Shown piece after piece: positions 44,105-57,217 of a DNA stretch of 64,000 bases. The notes below the pieces were generated by a model. That model had not been told where the DNA came from. It saw only the letters and a program-made list of their open reading frames with translations, and did no database searches. The stretch is from Thiomicrorhabdus sp. zzn3. GTDB lineage: Bacteria; Pseudomonadota; Gammaproteobacteria; Thiomicrospirales; Thiomicrospiraceae. A program made the position numbers and the translations under genes. The DNA is taken from NCBI RefSeq assembly GCF_029767755.1, contig NZ_JARUQS010000003.1:106840-170839 (forward strand). The letters are read 5' to 3'. Position 1 is the stretch's first letter. The number at the start of each line of letters is the position of its first letter.

Positions 44105-45283
44105 CTATCGCTCACCTTTAATGCCAGACGAACGCTGCTCCATAGGCAAATAACAAGAAGTGCCTGCGCCAGTATAAATCTGGGTTGGACGGAAAATTTT
44201 ATTGTTCTGCAACTGCTCACGCCAGTGTGCCATCCAGCCAGCCGATCTTGCTACCGCAAAAATAGGAGTGAACAGGCCTGCATCGAAGCCCATCTCTTTG
44301 TACAGAATGCCTGAGTAGAAATCGACGTTCGGATACACCCCTTTATGCGCTAACAGCTCTTCGCAAATACGTTCAACCTCCATTGCCGTTTCAAATGCCT
44401 GGCTCAAACTGCCGGCATCGCTTTTCTTTTTCAGCACTTCAGAGGACATTTTCTGCAAAATGGTGGCACGCGGATCTTTGGTCTTGTATTCGCGATGCCC
44501 CATTCCCCAGATGACTTTCTTATTCGCCAGACGGTCTTCGATATAAGCACGCGCATTTTCAGGGCTACCAATCTCATCCAACATCTCGATCACTTTCTGA
44601 TTGGCTCCACCATGCAAGGGGCCAGAAAGCGAAGCAATAGCAGATGAAATAACGGAACATGGATTCGCCAACGTTGATCCCGTTACCATGGTGGTAAAAG
44701 TAGAAGCATTAATGGTATGCTCCGCGTGCAAAATCAAACAGGCATCCAACAAACGCGCCCAGTCCGGATCCGGTTCTTCGCCGGTCACCATATACAGAAA
44801 GTTTTCCGCATACGTCAGGTCTTTACGCGGTTCAATCGGATCATAACCATTGCGCATATGCTCCCACATCGCCACAAGCGTCCCCATATGGGCAATAATT
44901 TTAACGGTTACGTCATTGATATAAGTTTGGTTTTCAGTACCGCCCTTCATATACTCGGTACTTGGATAGAAACTGGCCAGACTGGCCACCACCACTTGCA
45001 ACATGTGCATTGGATGGGTCGTTGGCGGCAGGTTTTTCATGATTTCACGGATGTTATATTTGACACGGCGATTCTCACGCAACTGATTGTCAAATAACGT
45101 CAACTCTTCCTGAGTTGGCAGCTCACCAAATAGCAACAGCAAAGTGGTTTCTTCAAACGAAGATTTCTCTGCCAATTCCATAATATCGTAGCCCCGATAG
45201 GTTAAAACACCTTCCTGACCGTCAATAAATGAAATTTTGGATTCCGTTGCCGGAACCCCTGCTAAACCTGGAATATACTGCAT
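44105..45283 (-). CDS. gltA: citrate synthase (short, dimeric-type)
   Basis: A 392-residue citrate/2-methylcitrate synthase-family enzyme. Catalytic residues appear in HAEHTINASTFT, SGPLHGGANQKVIEML, WGMGHREYKTKDPRA and DFYSGILYKEMG. It lacks the N-terminal zinc domain of the hexameric NADH-inhibited GltA, so it is the short form found in Gram-positives and many autotrophs. Methylcitrate synthase is possible, but no prp genes are near. It lies between anmK and erpA, a place usually not holding a TCA gene, and probably has its own promoter. Confidence 0.88.
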   Translation of the reverse strand: MQYIPGLAGVPATESKISFIDGQEGVLTYRGYDIMELAEKSSFEETTLLLLFGELPTQEELTLFDNQLRENRRVKYNIREIMKNLPPTTHPMHMLQVVVASLASFYPSTEYMKGGTENQTYINDVTVKIIAHMGTLVAMWEHMRNGYDPIEPRKDLTYAENFLYMVTGEEPDPDWARLLDACLILHAEHTINASTFTTMVTGSTLANPCSVISSAIASLSGPLHGGANQKVIEMLDEIGSPENARAYIEDRLANKKVIWGMGHREYKTKDPRATILQKMSSEVLKKKSDAGSLSQAFETAMEVERICEELLAHKGVYPNVDFYSGILYKEMGFDAGLFTPIFAVARSAGWMAHWREQLQNNKIFRPTQIYTGAGTSCYLPMEQRSSGIKGER

Positions 45284-45420
45284 AGTGTTTCCTGAAATTT
45301 AATCGATATTAAAGCCTGCTGACTCTCTCACTTGATTGCGCTTAGCCTATCGAACTTCTACGTTTCGCTTCAGTACTCAGTTCAAGAAGGAACAGCAAAG
45401 AACGCCATCCGACCTCTAAA

Positions 45421-45762
45421 TCAGACGCTGAAAGAAGACCCGCAGCCACACGTCGTGGTTGCATTCGGGTTTTCAATCACAAAACGTGCACCCTGCAAAT
45501 CTTCTAAATAGTCAATTTTTGCGCCGACCAGATACTGAAAACTCATCGGATCGACTAACAAGGTAACGCCGTTTTTGGTCACCACTGTGTCGTCTTCAGC
45601 CTGTTCTTCATCAAAGGTAAAACCGTATGAAAAACCAGAACAACCACCACCGGTGATATACACCCGTAGCTTCAAGTTTGGATTTTGCTCATCTTCAATC
45701 AGGCCTTTAACTTTATCTGCTGCGGCATCGGTAAAGTTTAAAGGCGTTGGAATATCAGACAT
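45421..45762 (-). CDS. erpA: iron-sulfur cluster insertion protein ErpA
   Basis: A-type carrier that delivers Fe-S clusters to apoproteins. From ATG 45762 it has 113 residues. The three cluster-binding cysteines are in [13 protein letters not shown] and [37 protein letters not shown] and [31 protein letters not shown] fit ErpA better than IscA. Its place beside argC and near anmK is the usual gammaproteobacterial one. Confidence 0.95.
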   Translation of the reverse strand: MSDIPTPLNFTDAAADKVKGLIEDEQNPNLKLRVYITGGGCSGFSYGFTFDEEQAEDDTVVTKNGVTLLVDPMSFQYLVGAKIDYLEDLQGARFVIENPNATTTCGCGSSFSV

Positions 45763-45870
45763 CTTCTGTTTTCTCCACACTGATCAAGCCTTTTCAAGAT
45801 TAACCATATTCACAATGGCCTTACAAAACTTAGGGAAAAGTGCTTGAGTTCTAAAAAGGCATTATAACAA

Positions 45871-45902
45871 AAAGCCCCGTCTTTTTTACAAAACGGGGCT
45901 TT
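45871..45902 (-). terminator. terminator of argC
   Basis: Ten-base GC-rich arms with a 12-base T/A-rich loop, past the argC stop, flanked by A and T runs. Confidence 0.8.
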
Positions 45903-45952
45903 AGAAACAACCATTCACTTACAGCCATCTTTGCCGACAGCCATGCCTGACT

Positions 45953-47026
45953 TTAAGGCATCAAAGCCACCTGTTTGAGTCCGGCGGATTCGTCCAGGCC
46001 AAACAGAATATTCATATTCTGTACCGCCTGACCCGCAGCCCCTTTGACCAAGTTATCGATCACCGAGGTCACCACCACCGTATTACCGCCTTGTGGACGA
46101 TAAACTGCCATGCGGCACATATTCGACCCTTTGGTCATACGCGTTTCCGGCAAGCTGCCTGCCGGCATGACGTCAACAAAATATTCGTTGGCGTAAGTTT
46201 CTTCAAACAGCGACTGTAGCGCCGGCTGATCCACGTCCTGTTTCAATGTCGCGTAAATCGACGACTCCATGCCGCGCACCATCGGAACCAGATGCGGTAC
46301 AAACGTCAGCTGAACGGGACTGCCATTCAACTCACCCAGTTTATCAACCATTTCTGGGTGGTGACGATGGCCATTCACGCCATAGGCTTTAAAGCTTTCG
46401 CTCATTTCCGCGCCTAACATCGCCACATTGGCACCACGCCCGGCACCGCTGACTCCTGATTTACCATCAGCGACAATACCGTTGGTTTCAATCAAACCGG
46501 CTTTCAACAACGGCAATAAGCCCAATAAGATGCTGGTTGGGTAACACCCCGGATTAGCGATAACCGAGGCCTGCTTGATTTGCTCCCGGTACCACTCTGG
46601 CAATCCATAGGCGACCTTTTCCATGATCTGCGGACAACTGTGCTCCATGCCATACCACTGACTCCAGACATCCAAATCGCGAATTCGGAAATCCGCCGCC
46701 AGATCGATGACCTTGACCCCAGCTGCCGTCAACTCAGGTGCCATACTCATCGCCACACCATGCGGTGTCGCGAAAAAGACCACATCACAAGATGCCAATA
46801 CATCAACACTTGGCTCAGAAAAAGTCAGAGTATCGTAGAAGCCTCGCAAGTTAGGAAACATATCCTCAACGCGCACCCCCACTTCACTCCGTGAGGTAAT
46901 GGCCACCACTTCCGCATTTGGGTGGTTAGCCAACAATCTCAATAACTCTACGCCGGTGTAACCGGTACCACCGACAATCCCGATCCGGACGTTCTCAACC
47001 TTTGCGATTTGTTGTGTCATTTCCAT
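45953..47026 (-). CDS. argC: N-acetyl-gamma-glutamyl-phosphate reductase
   Basis: ArgC reduces acetylglutamyl phosphate to the semialdehyde in arginine synthesis. The 357-residue protein has the NADP loop [16 protein letters not shown], catalytic Cys in [26 protein letters not shown] and the catalytic His in NGHRHHPEM. It carries about ten extra N-terminal residues; a second ATG two codons in is equally possible. No other arg gene lies nearby; erpA is the neighbour, as in Pseudomonas. Confidence 0.96.
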   Translation of the reverse strand: MEMTQQIAKVENVRIGIVGGTGYTGVELLRLLANHPNAEVVAITSRSEVGVRVEDMFPNLRGFYDTLTFSEPSVDVLASCDVVFFATPHGVAMSMAPELTAAGVKVIDLAADFRIRDLDVWSQWYGMEHSCPQIMEKVAYGLPEWYREQIKQASVIANPGCYPTSILLGLLPLLKAGLIETNGIVADGKSGVSGAGRGANVAMLGAEMSESFKAYGVNGHRHHPEMVDKLGELNGSPVQLTFVPHLVPMVRGMESSIYATLKQDVDQPALQSLFEETYANEYFVDVMPAGSLPETRMTKGSNMCRMAVYRPQGGNTVVVTSVIDNLVKGAAGQAVQNMNILFGLDESAGLKQVALMP

Positions 47027-47107
47027 TTCTCAATCTGTGATTTTTAGCCGTTTATTTTAACGAATTTTCATACTGTCTGTTTAAAAGAAGCACAAAACGC
47101 CTGCGCT

Positions 47108-47812
47108 TCAGCCTTGAACTTTAGCCGTAGCCTTGGCAGTGAATTGATCTCGCGTATCAAGCTCCGGTTCATCCAGCCACAAAGGATGATGGCCGGACTG
47201 CCAAACCGGACGGTTTTTCATCACGGCTTTAAAATAACTACTGTTCAAATGACTATCCAGCCAACGCTTTAAGGCTGAATACCCTGCCTGAGTAAACCAA
47301 GTTTTATCGACATTGGCAAACTGGCGGACAAAGGGAAAAATCGCAATATCTGCCATACTCATGGCATCACCCAGCAGATAGGGATGCCGTTCAAGTTGCC
47401 GATTCAGCTTCTGTAGAAAACGTTCACCTTCTTCACGATACGATGCCACTGGCTGTTCGGGATAATCCTCTGCATATTTGTAACGATCCAGCCAATATTT
47501 AAATTGCCCATCATTTTCATCAATCCACCATTGCATCCGTGCTTGCGCTTCCGTTTCCTGTGGTAACAGCGATGAGCCGCTCTGAGCAAGCGCCCACTGT
47601 AGGATATCACGACTTTCGTCAATGACTTCTCCGCAAGGCAAGACCAATACTGGCACCGTTCCTTTAGGAGAAGCCTGCAGCATCTCAGCCGGCTTATCCC
47701 AGAACACAATCTCACGCTGCTCCACCTGAATGCCGGCAAGAAAAATCCCCATTCGTGCTCGCATTGCGTATGGACAGCGCCGATAAGAATACAATACCGG
47801 GTAGGTTCTCAT
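47108..47812 (-). CDS. glutathione S-transferase family protein
   Basis: A 234-residue two-domain GST-fold protein. The thioredoxin-like N-terminus has RRCPYAMRARM (a Cys rather than Tyr/Ser active residue, as in omega/glutaredoxin-2-like forms) and KGTVPVLVLPCGEVIDESRDI, the glutathione-binding cis-Pro and ESR motifs. The helical C-terminal domain contains GDAMSMADIAIFPFVRQFA, the N-capping box. It probably acts in thiol/disulfide or dehydroascorbate-type reduction. AGAGG precedes the ATG. Confidence 0.82.
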   Translation of the reverse strand: MRTYPVLYSYRRCPYAMRARMGIFLAGIQVEQREIVFWDKPAEMLQASPKGTVPVLVLPCGEVIDESRDILQWALAQSGSSLLPQETEAQARMQWWIDENDGQFKYWLDRYKYAEDYPEQPVASYREEGERFLQKLNRQLERHPYLLGDAMSMADIAIFPFVRQFANVDKTWFTQAGYSALKRWLDSHLNSSYFKAVMKNRPVWQSGHHPLWLDEPELDTRDQFTAKATAKVQG

Positions 47813-47854
47813 TTGACCTCTTAACTATTGTTTGCCGTAACTTGCCTTAATCGC

Positions 47855-47862
47855 CAGGCCTG
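47855..47862. repeat. CAGGCCTG motif, intergenic
   Basis: Copy in GCCAGGCCTGTTAAA context, between the GST-like gene and the protease gene. Confidence 0.8.
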
Positions 47863-47894
47863 TTAAATTTTAAATTTCGAACTTAATGGCTCGT

Positions 47895-47925
47895 ATAAAA
47901 AAGCCCGCATAAGCGGGCTCAAAAG
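47895..47925 (-). terminator. terminator of the protease gene
   Basis: Seven-base GC arms (47902-47908, 47913-47919) around ATAA, followed on the minus strand by six T, 18 bases past the stop. Confidence 0.85.
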
Positions 47926-47942
47926 TATAAGCAAGCTTAGCC

Positions 47943-50231
47943 TTAACGCAAGCGCACTGCACTGCTATTGCTGTATGCAGAAACCTCACCGCTTCGATAA
48001 GCCTGCACTTGATAGTAATAGGTTCCGGGTGTGCTCAAATTGTCAGTAAATCCAGTACTGTTCGCTGCAACCGAACCGATACGCTGATACACGATTTTAT
48101 TGCGCTCTTTGAGACCGCGCTCAATATAAAAGCCTTCTTCACTGTCACTGTTATCGGTCCAGCTCAAACTTACCTGACTGCCATTCAAGCCTGTGGACAA
48201 ATCACTTGGCGCCGTCAAAACACCCGGCGCTGGAGGTGGTGGCTCAGCCACTGCCGACTCCACTTTCACTTGAACAGCATCCGAATAGGCCTGTTTTGCC
48301 GAATTATAGGCATAAATTCGGTATTGATAGGTACCGACAGGCACACCCGTATCAACAAATTCAACCGTATTTTGTTCCAAGGTGGCAACCGTTTCAAAAG
48401 CGTATTTACCACGGACTTTCGCCGCACGTTCAACCACATAACCGGTTTCATTAGCGCTATTATCCTGCCAGCTCAAAGTGACATCCGCACCATTGACCGA
48501 TGCCGTTAAACCCGTGGGCGCGTCCAACAGGGTCGGATCGTTCACACTGATCACAACTGAATCCGTTGCCTGAGCGCCACCATTATCCGTTACCGTCAGC
48601 AGCGCATTAAACTGCCCACCGGTTTGATAGGTATGCTGTACATTTTGGCCGCTGGCCCGAGTGCCGTCGCCAAAATCCCATGCATAACTGAGGATACTGC
48701 CGTCCGTATCATAGGAGCCGGACGCATCAAAATTGACCAATAATGGCACATCGCCCGAAACAGGAGTCGCCACAAGTTGCGCGACCGGCAGCTCATTGCT
48801 CACCTCTATCATGACCGAATCAGTCGCCGTACGTCCATTGTTGTCGGTCACCGTCAACACTGCGGCAAACTGGCCGCTCTGGGTATATTCATGACTGACC
48901 TGAACTCCACTGGTTTGAGTGCCATCGCCAAAATCCCATTGATAACTGACGATACGGCCATCTGGATCATAAGAGCCGCTGGCATCAAACTGGACAGAAA
49001 GAGGTAAAGGCCCTGTCACGGCCGAACTGCTCAAACTGGCCACCGGCGCCATATTGCTATTTAAATGTAACGCATAGGCCACCGCTGCCTGCGCATTCAC
49101 CAAACCGTGTCCATAAAGCAATTCATCCCCTAAATCGGTCGCCGTATTGAACAGGCCTGCTTCGATTTCATCCGCGCTGATTTCAGGGTTCGCTGCTACC
49201 ATCAGCGCCGCTACACCTGCCGCTGCGGGAGAGGAAAAAGAGGTTCCACTGTAATAAACATAGCCATTATCTTTATAAGTGGTAAACAAGCTCACCCCTG
49301 GAGCGACCACATCGACAAACTCACCATAATTGGAAAAACCGGCTTTGACGTTATTCTCATCGGTTGCGCCCACTGCCACAAAAGAAGTGTAGTCCGGGAA
49401 AGAACCCTCCAAGGCGCCATCGTTACCTGCAGACATAAACAGCAAACCATTACGATCCCGTAAATATTGGGCCGCATCATCAATGGTGGCATATTGAATC
49501 CCACCATAACTTAAATTCACGACCCGAGCCCCCTGATCCGCAGACCAACGAATGCACTCTGCCATGGTAGAAATATAAGCCGAGCTGTTGCCATCACTGA
49601 TATTGATTCTGACGGGCAGCACGGACACATTCCAGTTCACACCCGCCACGCCGATACCGTTATTACCCACCGCGCCCAAAGTTCCGATTGTACCGCTACC
49701 GTGGCCATGCGCATCTTCCACATCAGTCGAACCGTCTTGCGCGTTATACCCAGGCAAGATCAGATTGGCCGCCAGGTCTTCATGATCGCTATCCACGCCG
49801 GTATCACATACCGCCACCCGAACCGAAGCCTGTCCCACGGCTTGCTCCCATGCTTGCGGTGTATTCATTGCACTGTGCTGCCACTGCGAAGCGAACCCGG
49901 GATCATCTGGCGTCAGCGTCAAGGGCACCTCATAATCCGGTTCAGCAAACTTGACCAGCCCACTGGTTTCAAGCAGTTTAGCGATCGCCTTCTCTCGCCC
50001 AACCGAATCGAAATGAGCAATATGCAGATTCAAATTTTCAAGCACGCGCTCCTGTAACAGCCCCTGACTTCTAAGCAGCGCATTCAATCCTTTCAATTCA
50101 GATGGGGCTGCATCCTCTTTTGGCTTATACAGAACGGTTCCCGGACGTATTTGATCCGCCATGGCCATCGGTACTGCCAACGCGCCGACTAACAACCCAG
50201 ATAACATAATCGCTTTAACAGGGGCAGACAT
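47943..50231 (-). CDS. secreted subtilisin-like protease with two PKD and two FN3 domains
   Basis: From ATG 50231 (GAGGAG upstream) the protein has 762 residues. A signal peptide (about 1-25) precedes an inhibitor-type propeptide (about 28-105). The S8 domain has catalytic Asp143, His177 (HGHGSGTIG), oxyanion Asn270 and Ser331 (GTSFSSPAAAG). Two PKD repeats follow (each with FDASGSYD-DG and WDFGDGT), then two fibronectin III domains up to the C-terminus. It is an exported, probably cell-surface or secreted protease. There is no sortase, PEP-CTERM or autotransporter end, so type II secretion is likely. A CAGGCCTG at 49152-49159 lies inside. Confidence 0.9.
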   Translation of the reverse strand: MSAPVKAIMLSGLLVGALAVPMAMADQIRPGTVLYKPKEDAAPSELKGLNALLRSQGLLQERVLENLNLHIAHFDSVGREKAIAKLLETSGLVKFAEPDYEVPLTLTPDDPGFASQWQHSAMNTPQAWEQAVGQASVRVAVCDTGVDSDHEDLAANLILPGYNAQDGSTDVEDAHGHGSGTIGTLGAVGNNGIGVAGVNWNVSVLPVRINISDGNSSAYISTMAECIRWSADQGARVVNLSYGGIQYATIDDAAQYLRDRNGLLFMSAGNDGALEGSFPDYTSFVAVGATDENNVKAGFSNYGEFVDVVAPGVSLFTTYKDNGYVYYSGTSFSSPAAAGVAALMVAANPEISADEIEAGLFNTATDLGDELLYGHGLVNAQAAVAYALHLNSNMAPVASLSSSAVTGPLPLSVQFDASGSYDPDGRIVSYQWDFGDGTQTSGVQVSHEYTQSGQFAAVLTVTDNNGRTATDSVMIEVSNELPVAQLVATPVSGDVPLLVNFDASGSYDTDGSILSYAWDFGDGTRASGQNVQHTYQTGGQFNALLTVTDNGGAQATDSVVISVNDPTLLDAPTGLTASVNGADVTLSWQDNSANETGYVVERAAKVRGKYAFETVATLEQNTVEFVDTGVPVGTYQYRIYAYNSAKQAYSDAVQVKVESAVAEPPPPAPGVLTAPSDLSTGLNGSQVSLSWTDNSDSEEGFYIERGLKERNKIVYQRIGSVAANSTGFTDNLSTPGTYYYQVQAYRSGEVSAYSNSSAVRLR

Positions 50232-50442
50232 ATGCAACTCTCCTCAATGACGCGCAACCCATTTTGTGATTAATGAGGGTTGTTCACTTCCAATTTCCAG
50301 CATCATTAATCACCTGCATTAAATTGATCGTAACGCGAACCCACCCCAAACACAAGCCGAAAACTCACTAGGCAATTGATTATAAAAGAAATTAATCACC
50401 CCCTTCTCTGCCAACCGCTCTTGATCATTCCTAAAAACGCAC

Positions 50443-50462
50443 AACCCGCCATATGGCGGGTT
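50443..50462 (-). terminator. second hairpin after groEL
   Basis: Perfect eight-base arms around ATAT but no strong T-run on either side; a back-up terminator or processing hairpin. Confidence 0.5.
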
Positions 50463-50485
50463 GAATACACGAAAGCATAAAACTA

Positions 50486-50511
50486 AAAAAGCCCGCGTAA
50501 GCGGGCTTTTT
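50486..50511 (-). terminator. terminator of groES-groEL
   Basis: Eleven-base arms (including A5/T5) around GTAA, 45 bases past the groEL stop. Confidence 0.88.
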
Positions 50512-50555
50512 ATCAGCAATATAGATCGATGCTGTAATTTTCCAAAGCGAGAAAA

Positions 50556-52199
<1,644 letters not shown>

Positions 52200-52235
52200 T
52201 TATTAATCTTGTTAAAACGTTTCAGTTAAACCTTA

Positions 52236-52526
52236 TTATTCAACGATTGCAACGATGTCATCTTCACGCATAATCAACAGCGCTTCACCGTTATCATCTT
52301 TGACTTCTTGCCCAGAGTATTGGCCAAACATCACCTTATCGCCCACTTTTACCGTCATGGCAACGATGTTACCTGAATCCGACGCTTTCCCCGGACCAAC
52401 GGCAACCACTTCACCCATATTTTGCTGTTCTTGAGCTGAACCCGGTAGCAAAATACCACCCGCCGATTCTTTCTTCTCTTCAACACGGCGAATCACAACG
52501 CGGTCTTGTAAAGGTTTAATGTTCAT
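52236..52526 (-). CDS. groES: 10 kDa co-chaperonin GroES
   Basis: The 96-residue GroES with [33 protein letters not shown] (mobile loop) and [13 protein letters not shown]. First gene of the groESL operon. Its promoter and CIRCE element lie at 52665-52723. Confidence 0.98.
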   Translation of the reverse strand: MNIKPLQDRVVIRRVEEKKESAGGILLPGSAQEQQNMGEVVAVGPGKASDSGNIVAMTVKVGDKVMFGQYSGQEVKDDNGEALLIMREDDIVAIVE

Positions 52527-52664
52527 AGGTTTCTCCTAAAAGTCCAAAATAAAAAGTAGTTACATAAAAGATTCCGCCGATGCAAAATAATTCCGATGGC
52601 TTATCTTGCATCGTCGTTTATGGCACTCACAGACCGGAAATTCCGGCGGCCAAATTGTTTTGTT

Positions 52665-52691
52665 TTAGCACTCACCTCTTGAGAGTGCTAA
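52665..52691. promoter_or_regulatory. CIRCE operator for HrcA upstream of groESL
   Basis: Perfect TTAGCACTC - nine bases - GAGTGCTAA, the exact consensus of the HrcA binding site, immediately downstream of the groES promoter. It predicts heat induction by loss of HrcA repression, so an hrcA gene should exist elsewhere in the genome. Confidence 0.97.
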
Positions 52692-52695
52692 GAAA

Positions 52696-52723
52696 ATTTT
52701 AGTCATCTTGTGACTTCTGTCAA
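52696..52723 (-). promoter_or_regulatory. sigma-70 promoter of groESL
   Basis: On the minus strand a perfect TTGACA (52718-52723), a 16-base spacer and TAAAAT (52696-52701), placing the transcription start inside or just before the CIRCE element. No sigma-32-like site was evident. Confidence 0.85.
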
Positions 52724-52763
52724 CTCATATGGAGACGATTAATTCGAATTCAAGGGTACATAT

Positions 52764-52795
52764 AAAAAAAGATGGCATAAGAGCCATCTTTTTTG
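52764..52795 (-). terminator. terminator of proB (rplU-rpmA-obgE-proB region)
   Basis: GATGGC/GCCATC stem extended by A7/T6, loop ATAAGA, 22 bases past the proB stop. Confidence 0.85.
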
Positions 52796-52816
52796 CATTT
52801 GAGCAGTACCCGCTCG

Positions 52817-53941
52817 TTATTCGCTCAGCACCAAATTATCACGATGAATTAAGGACTCATCATCCACATAACCCAAAATGGATTCAATTTGATGACTCGG
52901 CAGGCCGATGATTTTGTGCGCTTCATGAATGGAATAATTGGCTAGGCCACGTGCCACCTCATTGCCACTCTGATCGTAACAAACCACCATTTCTCCACGC
53001 TGAAATGTGCCTTGCACCTGTTTAACGCCAATCGGCAACAGGCTTTTGCCGGAATTTTTTAACACCTCAACAGCACCTTCGTCCAAAACCAATTTACCCT
53101 TGGCCTGCAAATGTCCGGCCAACCATTGCTGACGAGCGGTTAACGGCTCCAAATCCGGAATCAACAAGGTACCATAGGATTCTCCGGAAAACAGCTTGGG
53201 TAAGATCGACTCTTCACGCCCAGAGGCGATCAATGTGGCCGTCCCAGAACGCGCCGCACGCTTGGCCGCCATGACCTTGGTGTACATCCCGCCCTTTCCA
53301 AGCGCACCACCAGTCGGACTGGCCATCGCTTCAATATCCTTACGACTGACCTGCGCCTTGGAAATCAATTTGGCATTTGGGTTCTCGCGCGGATTATCAT
53401 CATACAGCCCTTGCTGATCGGTCAGAATCACCAACACATCGGCTCCGATCAGATTCGCCGTTAATGCGGCCAAGGTATCATTATCGCCGAAACGAATTTC
53501 ATCCGTGACCACGGTATCATTTTCGTTAATCACCGGGACCACGCCATACGAAAGCAAGGTCTGAACGGTGCTTTTAATGTTCAGGTAACGCTTACGGTTC
53601 GACAGATCATCATGCGTCATCAAAATCTGCGCGGTATGAATATCATAACGGGCAAACTCTGACTCATAAGCCTGAACCAACCCCATCTGCCCAACGGCTG
53701 CAGCCGCTTGCAACTCATGCAGTGCCGACGGGCGGCTTTGCCAACCTAAACGCTGCATCCCTTCCGCAACCGAACCGGATGACACAATAACCACTTCCAC
53801 CCCTTGCTGACGCAGGTCAACAATTTGCGCCACCCACTTCTTCATAGCCTCAATGTTCAAGCCTTGCCCATCATTCGTCAGCAAAGCACTGCCGATTTTC
53901 ACCACCCAACGTTTGGTCTGCTTTAATTGTGAACGTTCCAT
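52817..53941 (-). CDS. proB: glutamate 5-kinase
   Basis: First enzyme of proline synthesis. The 374-residue protein has the amino-acid-kinase domain ([59 protein letters not shown]-like [14 protein letters not shown]). A C-terminal PUA domain (about 275-365) is present, as in the long enterobacterial form. Its start lies 18 bases after obgE, and a CAGGCCTG copy fills most of that gap. proA is not adjacent. Confidence 0.96.
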   Translation of the reverse strand: MERSQLKQTKRWVVKIGSALLTNDGQGLNIEAMKKWVAQIVDLRQQGVEVVIVSSGSVAEGMQRLGWQSRPSALHELQAAAAVGQMGLVQAYESEFARYDIHTAQILMTHDDLSNRKRYLNIKSTVQTLLSYGVVPVINENDTVVTDEIRFGDNDTLAALTANLIGADVLVILTDQQGLYDDNPRENPNAKLISKAQVSRKDIEAMASPTGGALGKGGMYTKVMAAKRAARSGTATLIASGREESILPKLFSGESYGTLLIPDLEPLTARQQWLAGHLQAKGKLVLDEGAVEVLKNSGKSLLPIGVKQVQGTFQRGEMVVCYDQSGNEVARGLANYSIHEAHKIIGLPSHQIESILGYVDDESLIHRDNLVLSE

Positions 53942-53951
53942 CTTTTTTAAC

Positions 53952-53959
53952 CAGGCCTG
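53952..53959. repeat. CAGGCCTG motif between obgE and proB
   Basis: Copy in TTAACAGGCCTGGTTAA context (minus strand), starting at the base after the obgE TAA and lying just upstream of the proB ribosome binding site. Confidence 0.8.
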
Positions 53960-55207
<1,248 letters not shown>

Positions 55208-55465
55208 TTATTCAGTTACGATTGTTACATAGGTACGTACTGGCTTACCTTTAGATACGAAAGCAACTTGACCGTCTGCTTTAGCAAATAAAGTATCGTC
55301 CTTACCACGACCAACGTTCACACCCGCGTGGAACTTGGTACCACGCTGACGAACGATGATGCTTCCCGCAGAAACCATCTCACCACCAAAACGCTTAACA
55401 CCTAAGCGTTTGGCGTTGGAATCGCGACCGTTTTTAGTACTACCTGCAGCCTTCTTATGAGCCAT
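55208..55465 (-). CDS. rpmA: 50S ribosomal protein L27
   Basis: An 85-residue L27, [22 protein letters not shown] and [28 protein letters not shown]. No cleavable Firmicute-type N-terminal extension. Second gene of rplU-rpmA. Confidence 0.98.
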   Translation of the reverse strand: MAHKKAAGSTKNGRDSNAKRLGVKRFGGEMVSAGSIIVRQRGTKFHAGVNVGRGKDDTLFAKADGQVAFVSKGKPVRTYVTIVTE

Positions 55466-55551
55466 GGTATAGTCCTCTTTTTAACGGTTCTGCTCCCTAC
55501 TCAGAAACAGCGCCGTTTTTTTAATTCATCGAAACTTAAGCTTTTACAGTA

Positions 55552-55866
55552 TTAAGCTGAGATCTTACCGATCTTAACTTCTGTATAGTTTTGGCGGTGG
55601 CCTTGCTTAGTCTTTGATCGGTTCTTACGACGACGGAACTTGATGATGGTAACTTTTTTACCACGACCGTTTGATTCAACAGTCGCTGTTACTTTCGCAC
55701 CTTCAACAACAGGCGTACCAACTTTGATATCAGCGCCTTCACCAACCATCAATACTTCGTCGAACTCAACAGAATCGCCTGCTTCTGCATTCAATGATTC
55801 AATGCGTAGCACTTGACCTTCACGAACTCGATATTGCTTACCACCGGTTTTAATTACCGCGTACAT
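55552..55866 (-). CDS. rplU: 50S ribosomal protein L21
   Basis: A 104-residue L21, [23 protein letters not shown] and the basic C-terminal [27 protein letters not shown]. First gene of rplU-rpmA and divergent from ispB, the standard gammaproteobacterial arrangement. The 300-base region toward ispB carries both promoters. Confidence 0.98.
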   Translation of the reverse strand: MYAVIKTGGKQYRVREGQVLRIESLNAEAGDSVEFDEVLMVGEGADIKVGTPVVEGAKVTATVESNGRGKKVTIIKFRRRKNRSKTKQGHRQNYTEVKIGKISA

Positions 55867-56178
55867 GGAACTTCTCCCGGATTCAAAATTCTTTTACTAG
55901 CCGTCAACTTCGGCAAAGGCGGAATTATATAGTTTTTTAAAACTGAGGTCAAAATAATTTCGCGCAATTTTTCAACAAATTCCAACAGGCCTATCCACTT
56001 CGTCAAGCCCGCGCCTATTATATCTGAGCAAACTCCCAATAACACAAGAAAAAAACCGTAAATCAACCCCTTAACACCAACAGACTCAAAACCCTTGCAA
56101 ACACTGGCACCCTCAAGCAAATCATACTAGAATAGGCGCTTTCAACTGAACGGATACGTCTTTGGCACGTGGCGAACT
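55867..56178. other. 312-base divergent promoter region of rplU and ispB
   Basis: No gene is seen. It is AT-rich near 55921-55970 and contains one near-copy of the dispersed motif, CAGGCCTA, at 55986. I could not assign promoters with confidence. Confidence 0.5.
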
Positions 56179-57144
56179 ATGACTTTATCGGAAATTCGTA
56201 ATCTTATTCTGGACGACATTCAGGCAACCGACGCCCTGATTCTGGAACGCCTGGCTTCAGACGTGGTTCTCATCAATCAGATTGGACACTATATTATTAA
56301 CAGCGGCGGCAAACGTCTTCGCCCGTTGCTGGTTCTGCTCAGCGCTAAAGCCTGCGATTACCAGGGGACAGACCACCGCCTAATGGCGGCCGTCATTGAA
56401 TTTATCCACACCTCCACCCTGTTGCATGACGATGTGGTTGATGAATCCGACACCCGCCGTGGCAACAAAACCGCGAATGAAGTCTGGGGCAATGCGGCGA
56501 GCGTTTTAGTCGGTGACTTCCTCTACTCGCGTTCTTTTGAAATGATGGTCGAACCGGGGCTGATGCGTATCATGGAAGTGATGTCTGAAGCCACCAATGT
56601 CATTGCGGCTGGAGAAGTGTTACAACTTTTGAACTGCCACGATGCCGACACCAGCGAAGCGCGCTATATGGAAGTCATCCATCGTAAAACCGCCAAGCTG
56701 TTTGAGGCCGCCACGCAGATGGGGCCCATCTTGGCCAACAAACCGCAACTGGAAGAGGCGTTTATCACCTATGGACGCCACCTAGGAGCCGCTTTCCAAC
56801 TGATCGACGATGCTTTGGATTATATGGCCGATGAAGCCGAACTGGGCAAAAATCTTGGAGATGACTTGGCGGAAGGCAAACCGACGCTGCCGTTGATTTA
56901 CGTTCTGGAGAACGGCAGCGAGGCGGATAAAGCAATTGTTCGCCGCGCCATTGAGAGCGATGGTATCAAGTTACTCAAAGAAGTCACGCAGATCATCCAA
57001 AATTCAGGCGCCTTGGAATACACCCAGCAGATGGCACAGCAGGAAGCCGATAAAGCCAAAGACGCCTTGAAAGAGCTTGAAGAGAGTCAAATTAAAACGG
57101 CGCTTTGCGCTTTGGCGGACTTGGCGGTCAAACGCAATCACTGA
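56179..57144 (+). CDS. ispB: octaprenyl diphosphate synthase
   Basis: Trans-isoprenyl diphosphate synthase for the ubiquinone side chain. The 321-residue protein has both Asp-rich motifs: LLHDDVVDESDTRRG near residue 85 and QLIDDALDYMAD near 212, plus GGKRLRPLLVLLSAKA. The place opposite rplU-rpmA is the classical ispB position. Chain length (octa- or other) cannot be read from sequence alone. Confidence 0.94.
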   Translation: MTLSEIRNLILDDIQATDALILERLASDVVLINQIGHYIINSGGKRLRPLLVLLSAKACDYQGTDHRLMAAVIEFIHTSTLLHDDVVDESDTRRGNKTANEVWGNAASVLVGDFLYSRSFEMMVEPGLMRIMEVMSEATNVIAAGEVLQLLNCHDADTSEARYMEVIHRKTAKLFEAATQMGPILANKPQLEEAFITYGRHLGAAFQLIDDALDYMADEAELGKNLGDDLAEGKPTLPLIYVLENGSEADKAIVRRAIESDGIKLLKEVTQIIQNSGALEYTQQMAQQEADKAKDALKELEESQIKTALCALADLAVKRNH

Positions 57145-57217
57145 TTGCCGAGTCACAATTTCTGTTACTCGTTAAAGAGCCGTTGTCCGAAATCCTCCAA
57201 GTTGCGAGCAGATCTGA

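Larger units (their letters stand above)
50232..50555. other. 324-base intergenic region between groEL and the protease
   Basis: It holds two hairpins (50443-50462 and 50486-50511) past groEL. The rest, next to the protease start, presumably carries its promoter; I see no gene or RNA. Confidence 0.6.

Noticed and set aside
55854-56120. An 88-residue open frame upstream of rplU
   Set aside because: It overlaps the rplU start, lies in AT-rich promoter DNA and shows no recognisable protein features.
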